Positions 48,973 through 58,019 of a DNA stretch of 64,000 nt are shown in pieces (within the stretch, counting starts at the first letter, position 1; each line of letters starts with the position of its first letter). A model generated the notes under the pieces. The model saw nothing but the letters and a program-made list of their open reading frames with translations, had not been told where the DNA came from and searched no databases. A program made the translations under genes and the position numbers. This DNA is from Streptomyces humidus (GTDB taxonomy: Bacteria > Actinomycetota > Actinomycetes > Streptomycetales > Streptomycetaceae), in the NCBI RefSeq assembly GCF_014649655.1, contig NZ_BMTL01000016.1:62001-126000 (forward strand). The letters run 5' to 3'.

Positions 48973-50820
48973 CTACTCCACGGTGACGGACTTCGCCAGG
49001 TTCCGCGGCTGATCGACCTCGTTGCCCCGCGCGGTCGCCAGCTCGCACGCGAACACCTGCAACGGCACCGTCGCGACCAGCGGCTGCAACAGCACCGGCG
49101 TGACGGGGACGCGCACGAGATGGTCGGCGTACGGCGCGACCGTCTCGTCCCCCTCCTCGGCGATCACGATGGTCCGCGCCCCGCGTGCCCGGATCTCCTG
49201 GATGTTGGACACGATCTTGTCGTGCAGGACGGACCGTCCGCGCGGCGAGGGCACCACCACCACGACCGGCAGGTCCTCCTCGACGAGGGCGATGGGCCCG
49301 TGCTTCAGCTCCCCCGCCGCGAACCCCTCCGCGTGCATGTAGGCGAGCTCCTTCAGCTTGAGCGCCCCCTCCAGCGCGACGGGGTGGCCCACGTGCCGCC
49401 CGAGGAACAGCACCGTGTCCTTGCCCGCGAGCGAGCGTGCCAGCTCCCGCACCGGCTCCATCGTCTCCAGCACCCGCTCGACCTCGCCGGGCATCCGCGC
49501 GAGGTCCCGCACGACGGCCCGGATCTCGTCCGCCCACTTGGCGCCGCGCACCTGCGCCAGATAGAGGGCGACCAGGTAGCACGCCACCAGCTGCGTCAGG
49601 AACGCCTTGGTGGACGCGACGGCCACCTCCGGCCCGGCGTGCGTGTAGAGGACGGCGTCCGACTCGCGCGGGATCGTCGATCCGTTGGTGTTGCAGATGG
49701 CGAGCACCTTGGAGCCCTGCTCGCGGGCGTGCCGCAGCGCCATCAGGGTGTCCATGGTCTCGCCGGACTGCGAGACGGCGATGACGAGCGACCGTGAGCC
49801 GAGGATGGGATCCCGGTAGCGGAACTCGCTCGCCGGCTCCACCTCGCACGGGATGCGCGCCCAGTGCTCGACGGCGTACTTGGCGATGAGACCCGCGTGG
49901 AAGGCCGTGCCGCACGCGACGATGACGACCTTGTCCACCTCCCGCAGCTCGGCGGCCGGGATCCGCACCTCGTCGAGGGTCAGCGCGCCGGAGGCGTCGA
50001 CGCGGCCCAGCAGCGTGTCGGCGACGGCCTTGGGCTGCTCGGCGATCTCCTTGAGCATGAAGTAGTCGTGACCGCCCTTCTCCGCGGCCGCCGCGTCCCA
50101 GTCGACGTGATACGACCGCACGTCGGCCACGGACCCGTCGAAGCCGGTGACCGTCACTCCGTCCCGGCGCAGCTCGACGACCTGGTCCTGCCCCAGCTCG
50201 ATCGCCGAGCGCGTGTGGGCGATGAAGGCGGCGACGTCCGAGGCGAGGAACGCCTCACCCTCGCCGACGCCCACCACCAGCGGCGAGTTGCGGCGCGCGC
50301 CGACCACCACGCCCGGCTCGTCGGCGTGCACCGCTACCAGCGTGAACGCCCCCTCCAGCCGTCGGCACACCAGCCGCATGGCCTCGGCCAGGTCGGCGGT
50401 GACCGAGAACTCCTCGGCGAGCAGGTGCGCCACCACCTCGGTGTCGGTCTCGGAGAGCAACTCGTGCCCGCGCTCGGCGAGTTCGGCCCGCAGCACAGCG
50501 AAGTTCTCGATGATCCCGTTGTGCACGACGGCGACGCGCCCCGCGTTGTCGAGATGCGGGTGGGCGTTGTCGTCGGTCGGCGCGCCGTGCGTGGCCCACC
50601 GGGTGTGCCCGATGCCCGTCGTCCCCGCCGGCAGCGGCCGCTCCGTCAGCTCCTTCTCGAGGTTCAGGAGCTTGCCCGCCTTCTTCGCCGCGGCGAGCCC
50701 CCCGTCGGCCGGCACGGCGACGCCCGCCGAGTCGTACCCCCGGTACTCCAGCCGCTTCAGTCCGGCCATGACGACGTCGAGCGCCGAACGAGACCCCACG
50801 TATCCCACGATTCCGCACAT
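48973..50820 (-). CDS. glmS: Glucosamine-fructose-6-phosphate aminotransferase
   Basis: A 615-residue isomerising enzyme forming glucosamine-6-phosphate, the first step to UDP-GlcNAc. The glutaminase domain begins MCGIVGYVGSR with the N-terminal nucleophile Cys and has HTRWATHGAPTDDNAHPH and NGIIENF. Two SIS domains follow (VIVACGTAFHAGLIAKY, VSQSGETMDTLMALRH, LFLGRHVGHPVALEGALKLKE), ending PRNLAKSVTVE. ATG at 50820 precedes the essential Cys; the frame open to 50964 cannot be translated into an active enzyme. I see no glmS ribozyme in the 179-base 5' region. Confidence 0.97.
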   Translation of the reverse strand: MCGIVGYVGSRSALDVVMAGLKRLEYRGYDSAGVAVPADGGLAAAKKAGKLLNLEKELTERPLPAGTTGIGHTRWATHGAPTDDNAHPHLDNAGRVAVVHNGIIENFAVLRAELAERGHELLSETDTEVVAHLLAEEFSVTADLAEAMRLVCRRLEGAFTLVAVHADEPGVVVGARRNSPLVVGVGEGEAFLASDVAAFIAHTRSAIELGQDQVVELRRDGVTVTGFDGSVADVRSYHVDWDAAAAEKGGHDYFMLKEIAEQPKAVADTLLGRVDASGALTLDEVRIPAAELREVDKVVIVACGTAFHAGLIAKYAVEHWARIPCEVEPASEFRYRDPILGSRSLVIAVSQSGETMDTLMALRHAREQGSKVLAICNTNGSTIPRESDAVLYTHAGPEVAVASTKAFLTQLVACYLVALYLAQVRGAKWADEIRAVVRDLARMPGEVERVLETMEPVRELARSLAGKDTVLFLGRHVGHPVALEGALKLKELAYMHAEGFAAGELKHGPIALVEEDLPVVVVVPSPRGRSVLHDKIVSNIQEIRARGARTIVIAEEGDETVAPYADHLVRVPVTPVLLQPLVATVPLQVFACELATARGNEVDQPRNLAKSVTVE

Positions 50821-50999
50821 GCCCGGCAGCGTACGGCGAACCGAGCCCCCGAAAGAGCCTCCACGTGCCCGATTCCGGAAATTCCCGGAGGCTGCCGGCG
50901 CCCACGCGGCCACGTCCCCCGGCGTGGAGCCACCCCGCGGAGGCCAGGGCGTGACGGACCCCACCTGTCGCCCCGTTCGAACTCCGTTAACAATGGAGT

Positions 51000-51989
51000 G
51001 TGATCTCCCCGGTCTCCCCGATGCCCCGGAGCGCCCACCGGCACAGGCCGGAGGCGACTCCCTACCTCGACCTCACCCGCAGCGAGTGGAGCGCGCTGCG
51101 CGAGAAGACGCCGCTGCCGCTGACGGCCGAGGAGGTCGAGAAGCTGCGCGGCCTCGGCGACGTCATCGACCTCGACGAAGTGCGTGACATCTACCTCCCG
51201 CTGTCCCGCCTGCTCAACCTCTACGTCGGCGCGACGGACGGTCTGCGGGGCGCGCTCAACACCTTCCTCGGCGAACAGGGCTCGCAGTCCGGCACCCCGT
51301 TCGTGATAGGCGTCGCGGGCTCCGTGGCCGTGGGCAAGTCGACGGTCGCCCGCCTCCTGCAGGCCCTGCTCTCCCGCTGGCCGGAGCACCCCCGCGTGGA
51401 ACTGGTCACCACGGACGGCTTCCTGCTCCCGACCAGAGAACTCGAAACCCGCGGCCTGATGTCCCGCAAGGGCTTCCCCGAGTCCTACGACCGGCGCGCC
51501 CTGACCCGCTTCGTCGCCGACATCAAGGCCGGCAAGTCCGAGGTCACGGCCCCCGTCTACTCCCACCTGATCTACGACATCGTGCCGGACCGCAAGCTCA
51601 CCGTGCGCCGCCCCGACATCCTCATCGTCGAGGGCCTGAACGTGCTGCAGCCCGCGCTCCCCGGCAAGGACGGCCGCACCCGCGTCGGCCTCGCCGATTA
51701 CTTCGACTTCAGCGTGTACGTCGACGCGAGCGTCGAGGACATCGAGCGCTGGTATCTCAACCGGTTCCGGAAACTGCGCCGGACCGCCTTCCAGAACCCG
51801 GACTCGTACTTCAGGAAGTACACCCAGGTCTCCGAGGAGGAGGCCGTCGACTACGCCCGCGGACTCTGGCGCACCATCAACAAGCCCAACCTGGTGGAGA
51901 ACATCGCCCCGACCCGCGGCCGCGCCACCCTCGTCGTCCGCAAGGGCCAGGACCACAAGGTACGACGTCTGAGCCTGCGCAAACTCTGA
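51000..51989 (+). CDS. coaA: Pantothenate kinase type I (CoaA)
   Basis: A 329-residue P-loop kinase that starts CoA synthesis by phosphorylating pantothenate. The Walker A motif is GVAGSVAVGKSTVARLL, followed by VTTDGFLLPTRELE, MSRKGFPESYDRRAL, YSHLIYDIV and LIVEGLNVLQ. The family length is 310-330. The GTG at 51000 has GGAG four bases upstream. It is monocistronic, divergent from glmS. Feedback control by CoA is a family property. Confidence 0.96.
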   Translation: MISPVSPMPRSAHRHRPEATPYLDLTRSEWSALREKTPLPLTAEEVEKLRGLGDVIDLDEVRDIYLPLSRLLNLYVGATDGLRGALNTFLGEQGSQSGTPFVIGVAGSVAVGKSTVARLLQALLSRWPEHPRVELVTTDGFLLPTRELETRGLMSRKGFPESYDRRALTRFVADIKAGKSEVTAPVYSHLIYDIVPDRKLTVRRPDILIVEGLNVLQPALPGKDGRTRVGLADYFDFSVYVDASVEDIERWYLNRFRKLRRTAFQNPDSYFRKYTQVSEEEAVDYARGLWRTINKPNLVENIAPTRGRATLVVRKGQDHKVRRLSLRKL

Positions 51990-52044
51990 CCTTCCGCACT
52001 TTCACCGACCCCGCCCCGAGCCCGCCGCACGCCGCTAGAGTTCT

Positions 52045-52064
52045 CGTTCCGCACGAACGGAACG
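52045..52064 (+). promoter_or_regulatory. Small hairpin before the EACC1 gene
   Basis: CGTTCCG and CGGAACG form a 7-bp perfect stem with loop CACGAA, immediately before the GGGGG ribosome site of the next gene. It may end coaA transcription or influence translation of the caspase operon. Confidence 0.5.
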
Positions 52065-52074
52065 GGGGCAGGCC

Positions 52075-52455
52075 ATGGGGAACCAGGACACGCTCGTCAC
52101 GCTGGAGTTCTCGGCACAGGACGCGGACCCGGAGTACGTCGACGAACAACTGCGCCTCCTCATCGACGAGTTGGACGAGCTGGACCTGACCGGCATCGAG
52201 CCGGTCACCGTCGGCCCGCCGCCGCCCGGCACGCGCGGCGCGGACGTCGTACAGCTGGGGACGCTGCTGATCGGTCTCGGCGGCGGAGGCGCCCTGCTGC
52301 CCGCCCTCATCGGCGTGGTCCAGGACTGGCTGGGCCGCCGGCGCTCCTGCACCGTCCGGATGAAGCTCGGCGACGACGAGATCGAACTGACCGGCGCCTG
52401 CGACGACATACAGCAGCGCGCCCTGGAGGAGTTCATCCGCCGCCGGGGAGAGTGA
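52075..52455 (+). CDS. EACC1-type effector-associated small protein
   Basis: A 126-residue protein with an N-terminal strand-helix part (DTLVTLEFSAQDADPEYVDE), a helix pair with a Gly-rich hydrophobic stretch (GTLLIGLGGGGALLPALIGV) and a final two-strand and helix unit (RRRSCTVRMKLGDDEIELTG). This architecture fits the effector-associated constant component (EACC1), a small protein found next to caspase-like effectors in actinobacterial conflict systems. Assignment is by pattern and neighbourhood. It is six bases upstream of the caspase-Hsp70 gene, certainly one operon. ATG at 52075 follows a GGGGGCAGG site. Confidence 0.75.
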   Translation: MGNQDTLVTLEFSAQDADPEYVDEQLRLLIDELDELDLTGIEPVTVGPPPPGTRGADVVQLGTLLIGLGGGGALLPALIGVVQDWLGRRRSCTVRMKLGDDEIELTGACDDIQQRALEEFIRRRGE

Positions 52456-52461
52456 GCCCCG

Positions 52462-55143
52462 ATGGCCCGGCACGCCCTGATCATCGGCAACACCGCTTAC
52501 GACGACCCGCAGTTCGCCCCGCTCCCGGGGGCGACCGCCGACGCCCACGCGCTCGCGACGGTCCTCGCCGACCCCGCCATCGGCGGCTTCACCGTGGAGA
52601 CCCTGGTCGACGCGCCCCTGCGCCCTGCGACGCGCGCGCTGGAGGCCTTCTTCACCCGGGCCGCCCGCGACGACCTGCTTCTGCTGCACCTGTCGCTGCA
52701 CGGCTGGAAGGACCGGGGCGGCCGGCTCCACTTCGCGATGACCGACACCGAACGCGACTTCCCCGGCGCGACCGCCGTCACGGCGCACGCGCTCAGCGGC
52801 TGGATGGGGGACAGCCGCTCCCGCCGTATCGTCGTCCTGCTGGACTGCTGCTACAGCGGAGCCTTCACCCTGAACGCGCTGCACCGGCAGCGCGGGACGG
52901 GCGCCGTCGACGTCACGGAGCCGTTCGCGGGCCTCGGACGGATCGTCATGACGGCCTCCACCTCGCTGCAGTACGCGCACGAGGCCGAACACGACGTCCG
53001 CTACAGCCGCACCCCGGCCAAGCCGTCCGTGTTCACGTCGGCCGTGGTGGCCGGGCTCGGCGACGGCTCCGCGGACCTGGACGGCGACGGCCTGGTCTCG
53101 GTGGACGAGCTGTACGACTACGTGCACGAACGGGTGCGCCGGACCATCGCGGACCAGACCCCGACGCTCAGCATGGACAGCGCCCAGGGCACCGTCTATC
53201 TGGCCCGCAGCCCACGGCACGGCGACGTCGACAGGCTGACGGAGATGCGCACGGCGGCGCTGGACCCCCAGGCCTGGAAGCGCGTCGGCTCCCTCCATCT
53301 GGTCGAGCAGCTGCTCGGCAGCGTCCGCGAACCGAGCCGGGACACGGCCCGTGCCTGCCTGCTCGGCCTGATCGCCGACGCCGACCGCGAGGTCGCCCGC
53401 CGCGCACGGCAGCTGTGGCACGAACGCGGCCTCGGCGAGATCCCTGCCGTCCGCCCACCGCGCCCCGCCCGCCCGCCCGTGCCGCACGGGCCCGGATCCG
53501 TCCCCGGCCCGGTGGCGGGCATCGACTTCGGCACGACGAACTCGGCGATCGCGCTCTTCGAGGGCGAGGACGTCCGTCTGGTGCCCAACGCCGAGGGAGC
53601 CCTGACGACCCCCAGCGTGGTCGCCGTCACCGCGGACGGGCAGATCGTCGTCGGCGCCCCCGCCGCACGTCAGGCGGTCACCAACCCCGACCACACCGTC
53701 CGCTCGGTGAAACTCCGGCTGGGCACGGCCTGGAGCATCACCCGGGGCGCCGTGCGGCTGACGGCGGAGGACGTGGCCGAGCTCATCCTGCGCCGGCTGC
53801 GCGAGGACGCCGAGGCATGCGCCGGGCGACCGCTGCACGGCGCGGTGCTCACCGTGCCGGCCGACTTCGACCTGGACCAGCGGGCTGCCCTGGTGGAAGC
53901 AGCCGGCCGGGCGGGGATCCGTGCCCTGCGAGTCATCAACGAGCCGACGGCGGCGGCGATCACGTACGGCCTCCACCGCATGCAGGGCACCACCGTCCTC
54001 GTCTTCGACCTCGGCGGCGGCACCCTCGACGTGTCGCTCATCGAGATCGGCGACGGAGTCGTGGAGGTCAAGGCGACCGGGGGCGACTGCCGCCTAGGCG
54101 GCGACGACTGGGACCGCCGCGTCGTCGACTGGCTCCTGCACCGGGTGCGGGAGCGGCACGCACTGGACCTCTCGGCCGACGTGACCGTGATCCAGCGGCT
54201 CCGGGAGGCGGCGGAGGCCGCGAAGATCGAGCTGTCCTCCGCGAGCTCCACCACCGTCCGTCTGCCCTACCTCACGTTCATGCTGCACGGTCCCGTGCAT
54301 CTGGAGGAGACGCTCACCCGCAAGGGTTTCGAGGACATGACACAGGACCTGCTGTTGCGCTGCCGCAGGCCCGTCGAGCAGGCCATGCGCGACGCCGTGA
54401 TTCCGTGGTCCGAACTGGAGCGGGTGATCCTGACCGGCGGCGCCACCCGGATGCCCGCGATCGGGGACCTGATGAGCAGCCTCACCGGGGGCCGGCAGCC
54501 GTACCGGGGTCTCATCCCGGAAGGAATCGTCACCGGAGCCGCCCTGCAGGGCGGAATCCTCAGCGGCGCGGTCCAGGACACCCTGCTCCTCGACGTCACC
54601 TCGTCCTCGCTCGGATACGAGGCGGCCGGCGGCGCCGTGGCCCAGATGATCGCGCGCAACACCACCATTCCCACACGGCGCAGAGAGTGGGTCGCGACGA
54701 GCGCGCAGAAGCGGCAGACGTTGATCCTGCACGTCGTGGAGGGCGAGAGCACGACGGCCGCGGAATGCCGGAGCCTGGCCGTGCTGGAACTGACCGACCT
54801 GGCCGCCCATCCGTCAGGGACCCCGTTGGTCGATGTCCTCTTCGACTTCGACGCCAACGGTCTGCTGACCGTGTCGGCCAGGGAACTGCGCGGCCGGACG
54901 AAGGAGCTGCCGATCCGCGTCGCGGAACTGAACCGGGTCCACCGCCAGGCCGGAATGCCGAACGCCACGCCCCGGCAGGAGCGACTCCCCGCCGAGCTGG
55001 AGGCCAAGTACTTCACCGGCCGCACCTGGAAGGTCACCGTGGACCGCGCCTCCGTCGCCCGGGCGAACTCCCTGGTGCGCTCCGCCCGATGGCAGACCCT
55101 CAAGGAGCTCACCCCCCGCCCCTGGGACCCCCCGGAGTCGTGA
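52462..55143 (+). CDS. Caspase-like protease fused to Hsp70
   Basis: An 893-residue fusion. Residues 1 to about 250 form a caspase/metacaspase (C14-like) domain: HALIIGNTAYDD, catalytic His80 in LSLHGWKD and catalytic Cys130 in LLDCCYSGAF. Within it a 12-residue EF-hand loop (D205 to E216, DLDGDGLVSVDE) suggests Ca2+ control. A helical segment and Pro-rich linker (about 255-350) lead into a complete Hsp70-type ATPase: GIDFGTTNSAIALF (354), VINEPTAAAITYGL (491), VFDLGGGTLDVSLIEIG (514), GGDCRLGGDDWDRRV (540) and ERVILTGGATRMPAIGDLM (653). A substrate-binding beta domain follows (FDFDANGLLTVSARE, about 795). It is downstream of EACC1 with a six-base gap. This suggests a stress sensor that releases proteolysis when the chaperone part engages substrate. 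Confidence 0.92.
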   Translation: MARHALIIGNTAYDDPQFAPLPGATADAHALATVLADPAIGGFTVETLVDAPLRPATRALEAFFTRAARDDLLLLHLSLHGWKDRGGRLHFAMTDTERDFPGATAVTAHALSGWMGDSRSRRIVVLLDCCYSGAFTLNALHRQRGTGAVDVTEPFAGLGRIVMTASTSLQYAHEAEHDVRYSRTPAKPSVFTSAVVAGLGDGSADLDGDGLVSVDELYDYVHERVRRTIADQTPTLSMDSAQGTVYLARSPRHGDVDRLTEMRTAALDPQAWKRVGSLHLVEQLLGSVREPSRDTARACLLGLIADADREVARRARQLWHERGLGEIPAVRPPRPARPPVPHGPGSVPGPVAGIDFGTTNSAIALFEGEDVRLVPNAEGALTTPSVVAVTADGQIVVGAPAARQAVTNPDHTVRSVKLRLGTAWSITRGAVRLTAEDVAELILRRLREDAEACAGRPLHGAVLTVPADFDLDQRAALVEAAGRAGIRALRVINEPTAAAITYGLHRMQGTTVLVFDLGGGTLDVSLIEIGDGVVEVKATGGDCRLGGDDWDRRVVDWLLHRVRERHALDLSADVTVIQRLREAAEAAKIELSSASSTTVRLPYLTFMLHGPVHLEETLTRKGFEDMTQDLLLRCRRPVEQAMRDAVIPWSELERVILTGGATRMPAIGDLMSSLTGGRQPYRGLIPEGIVTGAALQGGILSGAVQDTLLLDVTSSSLGYEAAGGAVAQMIARNTTIPTRRREWVATSAQKRQTLILHVVEGESTTAAECRSLAVLELTDLAAHPSGTPLVDVLFDFDANGLLTVSARELRGRTKELPIRVAELNRVHRQAGMPNATPRQERLPAELEAKYFTGRTWKVTVDRASVARANSLVRSARWQTLKELTPRPWDPPES

Positions 55144-55168
55144 CCACCGGGCCCGCTACCCTGCCCCC

Positions 55169-56107
55169 ATGCTTCACCTGCGCCTGATCACCCCGTCGGA
55201 CAGCACCGAGGCCGCGGTCCGGCTGATCGAGCACACCGTCGGCACCACGCACCTCGTCGTCCTGCCGGGAGCCGCCCGCGACCCGGCGGGCGACGTCGTC
55301 CTGTGCGACGTGGCGCGCGAAGCGGGGGACGAACTCCTCTCCGGTCTCCAGGAACTGGGCCTGGACAAGACCGGCTCGATCGCCGTGGAGAACATCGACC
55401 TGTCGCTCTCCCGGCGCGCCGACGAGGCCGAGGAGGAGGCGCCGGGCGAGGCCGCGGACGCGGTCCTGTGGGAGCACCTCACCGACGCCACCCACGAGGA
55501 GTCGACGCTCTCCGTCACCTACCTCATGTTCATCACCCTGGCCACGATGATCGCGGCCTGCGGTGTGGTCCTGGACAACGCGGTGCTCATCGTGGGGGCG
55601 ATGGCGGTGGGCCCGGAGTTCGGCCCGCTGGCCGGCATCTCCACGTCGATCGTGCAGCGGGCTCCCCGCCTGACCCTGCGCTCGCTGATCGCCCTGCTCA
55701 CGGGCTTCGCGGTGGCGATAGCGGTGACCGTCGGCTTCAGCCTGTTCATGGACGCGATCGGCCTGTTCAGCAGGGAGCAGCTGGACGCCGACCGCCCCCA
55801 GACCGGCTTCGTCTACGCCCCCGACGCCTTCTCCTTCGTCGTCGCCCTGCTGGCGGGCATCGCCGGCACCCTCTCCCTGACGTCGGCGAAGTCCGGCGCC
55901 CTGGTGGGCGTCGCCATCTCCGTGACGACGGTCCCGGCAGCCGCGAACGCGGCCGTGGCCCTCAGCTACGGCGACACCCGCCAGACCTGGGGCTCCACGG
56001 AACAGCTCCTGCTGAACCTCCTGGGCATCGTCCTGGCGGGCACCCTGACCCTGCTGGCCCAGAAGTGGTTCTGGACCAGGCAACGCCGGTCCATGCAACG
56101 CTCGTAG
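55169..56107 (+). CDS. DUF389 family membrane protein
   Basis: A 312-residue protein with a soluble N-terminal region of about 110 residues and about six membrane helices (YLMFITLATMIAACGVVL, LRSLIALLTGFAVAIAVTV, SFVVALLAGIAGTLSLTSA, LLLNLLGIVLAGTLTLLAQK). The signature VGAMAVGPEFGPLAGISTSI is that of DUF389, whose function is unknown. It begins 25 bases after the caspase-Hsp70 stop, so read-through transcription is likely. It also occurs next to glmM in other Streptomyces as I recall, so the link to the caspase operon may be positional only. Confidence 0.88.
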   Translation: MLHLRLITPSDSTEAAVRLIEHTVGTTHLVVLPGAARDPAGDVVLCDVAREAGDELLSGLQELGLDKTGSIAVENIDLSLSRRADEAEEEAPGEAADAVLWEHLTDATHEESTLSVTYLMFITLATMIAACGVVLDNAVLIVGAMAVGPEFGPLAGISTSIVQRAPRLTLRSLIALLTGFAVAIAVTVGFSLFMDAIGLFSREQLDADRPQTGFVYAPDAFSFVVALLAGIAGTLSLTSAKSGALVGVAISVTTVPAAANAAVALSYGDTRQTWGSTEQLLLNLLGIVLAGTLTLLAQKWFWTRQRRSMQRS

Positions 56108-56343
56108 GGGCGCGGGCTCCAGCCGGTCTGCGTCGGTCCAGCGGTCCGCGTCGATGCGCGGATCCGGGGACTCCGCCCGGCGGCCGCGCGGTCCGCGCGA
56201 CCGGGACCGTCCACCCCCGGCCCGCGGACCTCAGCCACAGACCTCCGTCAGCAGCCCTCCGAGCCAAGCCTTCGCAGCCCGCACGCCCGCAGAAGCCCGA
56301 CCCGGACCCCGACTCCGGCCCTGCCCCCAACCCGGCCCGTCGG

Positions 56344-57702
56344 TCAGCCGAGCGCGGACTTCACCGCGTCCGCGAGCCGCCCGGCGACGGCGCGGGCCTG
56401 CTCGATGTCGGCCGCCTCGACCATGACCCGCACCAGCGGCTCGGTCCCGGAAGGCCGCAGCAGCACCCGCCCGGTGGCCCCGAGCTCCCGCTCCGCCTCG
56501 GCGACGGCGGCCGCGAGCTCGGCCGACTCCCCGACCCGGGACCTGTCGACGTCCGGAACATTGATCAGCACCTGCGGCAGCCGCTCCATCACGGAGGCCA
56601 GCTCCCGCAGCGACCGTCCGCTCTGGGCGACGCGAGCCGCCAGCATTAGCCCGGTCAGCGTGCCGTCGCCGGTCGTCGCGTGGTCGAGGATGATCACGTG
56701 GCCGGACTGCTCACCGCCCAGCGCGTACCCGTGCTGCTTCATCTCCTCCAGCACGTACCGGTCGCCGACGGCGGCCTGCACCAGCTGGATCCCCTCGCGC
56801 TCCATGGCGAGCTTGAAGCCGAGGTTGGACATGACGGTCGCGACAACGGTGTCCGAGCGCAGCACGCCCCGCTCCCGCATGGACAGGGCCAGCACCGCGA
56901 GGATCTGGTCGCCGTCGATCTCCCCGCCCGTGTGGTCCACGGCGAGGCACCGGTCCGCGTCGCCGTCGTGCGCGATGCCGAGGTCGGCCCCGTGCTCGAT
57001 CACCGCGGCCTTGAGCTTGTCCAGGTGGGTCGAGCCGCACCCGTCGTTGATGTTGAGCCCGTCCGGCTCGGCCCCGATGGTCACGATCTCCGCGCCGGCC
57101 CGCGTGAACGCCTCGGGCGACACCCGGGCGGCAGCGCCGTGCGCCTCGTCCAGGACGATCTTCAGCCCGTCGAGCCGGTTCGGCAGGACGGCGATGAGGT
57201 GGGCGACGTAGCGGTCGAACCCTTCGCCGTACGAACGCACGCGACCGACGCCGCTGCCGGTCGGCCGCTCCCAGGGCGCGCCGGTGCGGTGCTCCTCGTA
57301 GACGGACTCGATCCGGTCCTCCAGCTCGTCGGCGAGCTTGTGGCCGCCGCGGGCGAAGAACTTGACCCCGTTGTCCGGCATGGCGTTGTGGCTGGCGGAG
57401 AGCATCACGCCGAGGTCCGCGCCGAGCACGCCGGTGAGGTACGCGACGGCGGGGGTCGGCAGCACGCCGACCTTCAGCACGTCCACGCCCGCACTCGCCA
57501 GACCGGCCACGACGGCGGCCTCCAGGAACTCCCCGGACGCACGCGGGTCACGTCCGACGACGGCCACCGGTCGGTGCCCCTCGAACGTCCCCGCCTCGGC
57601 CAGCACGTGCGCGGCCGCGACCGAGAGGCCGAGCGCCATCTCCGCCGTCAGATCCGCGTTGGCGACACCGCGCACGCCGTCCGTGCCGAAGAGTCGTCCC
57701 AC
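56344..57702 (-). CDS. glmM: Phosphoglucosamine mutase
   Basis: A 452-residue alpha-D-phosphohexomutase that interconverts glucosamine-6-phosphate and glucosamine-1-phosphate, between GlmS and GlmU. The N-terminus VGRLFGTDGVRGVAN, the phosphoserine loop VMLSASHNAMPDNGVK, the metal loop IAHDGDADRCLAVD, the sugar loop GGEQSGHVI and the C-terminal RPSGTEPLVRVMVE are all present. The GTG at 57702 has GAGGA before it; the frame to 57834 is an upstream extension with no support. Confidence 0.97.
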   Translation of the reverse strand: MGRLFGTDGVRGVANADLTAEMALGLSVAAAHVLAEAGTFEGHRPVAVVGRDPRASGEFLEAAVVAGLASAGVDVLKVGVLPTPAVAYLTGVLGADLGVMLSASHNAMPDNGVKFFARGGHKLADELEDRIESVYEEHRTGAPWERPTGSGVGRVRSYGEGFDRYVAHLIAVLPNRLDGLKIVLDEAHGAAARVSPEAFTRAGAEIVTIGAEPDGLNINDGCGSTHLDKLKAAVIEHGADLGIAHDGDADRCLAVDHTGGEIDGDQILAVLALSMRERGVLRSDTVVATVMSNLGFKLAMEREGIQLVQAAVGDRYVLEEMKQHGYALGGEQSGHVIILDHATTGDGTLTGLMLAARVAQSGRSLRELASVMERLPQVLINVPDVDRSRVGESAELAAAVAEAERELGATGRVLLRPSGTEPLVRVMVEAADIEQARAVAGRLADAVKSALG

Positions 57703-58019
57703 TTGTCCTCCTGAGGAAGCGTCAGTTGCAAGAGACCTGCGGGCGCGTCGGGCGGCCCACCGGTCCGCAGCGGCTCCCGCGTTCCGGCACCGCGTTCCGC
57801 CGGCGCGCCCAGGCGCCGCAGCGCGGCACCGCATTCAGGCATTTGATGCCCTGAACATCCGATCACACAAGCCTTTGAGCACCTTGTGCCGTTATACGCC
57901 CACAGCTGCGAGAAAACGAACGCCCCGGCGACACTGTGGCGTGCCGCCGGGGCGTTCGGAGTACGTACGGTCGAACCGGAACCGGCCCGACCGGGATACG
58001 TACGAGCAGGCAGCGAAGC
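57703..58019. other. Spacer between rpsI and glmM
   Basis: This 317-base minus-strand gap holds the rpsI terminator (57917-57958) and the glmM promoter area. An imperfect inverted repeat (TTCAGGCAT/ATGCCCTGAA around 57835-57856) sits about 140 bases before glmM. No gene is seen. Confidence 0.6.
57917..57958 (-). terminator. Intrinsic terminator of rplM-rpsI
   Basis: CGAACGCCCCGGCG and CGCCGGGGCGTTCG form a 14-bp perfect stem with a 14-base loop; on the transcribed strand it is followed by TTTTCTCG. It starts 62 bases past the rpsI stop. Confidence 0.93.

Noticed and set aside
50821..50999. glmS ribozyme or riboswitch
   Set aside because: I see no ribozyme-like conserved core in the glmS 5' region, and such elements are typical of Firmicutes.
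51877..53976. Large minus-strand frames opposite coaA, EACC1 and the caspase-Hsp70 gene
   Set aside because: Composition is of a shadow frame, with no domain or ribosome site; the plus-strand genes have intact motifs.
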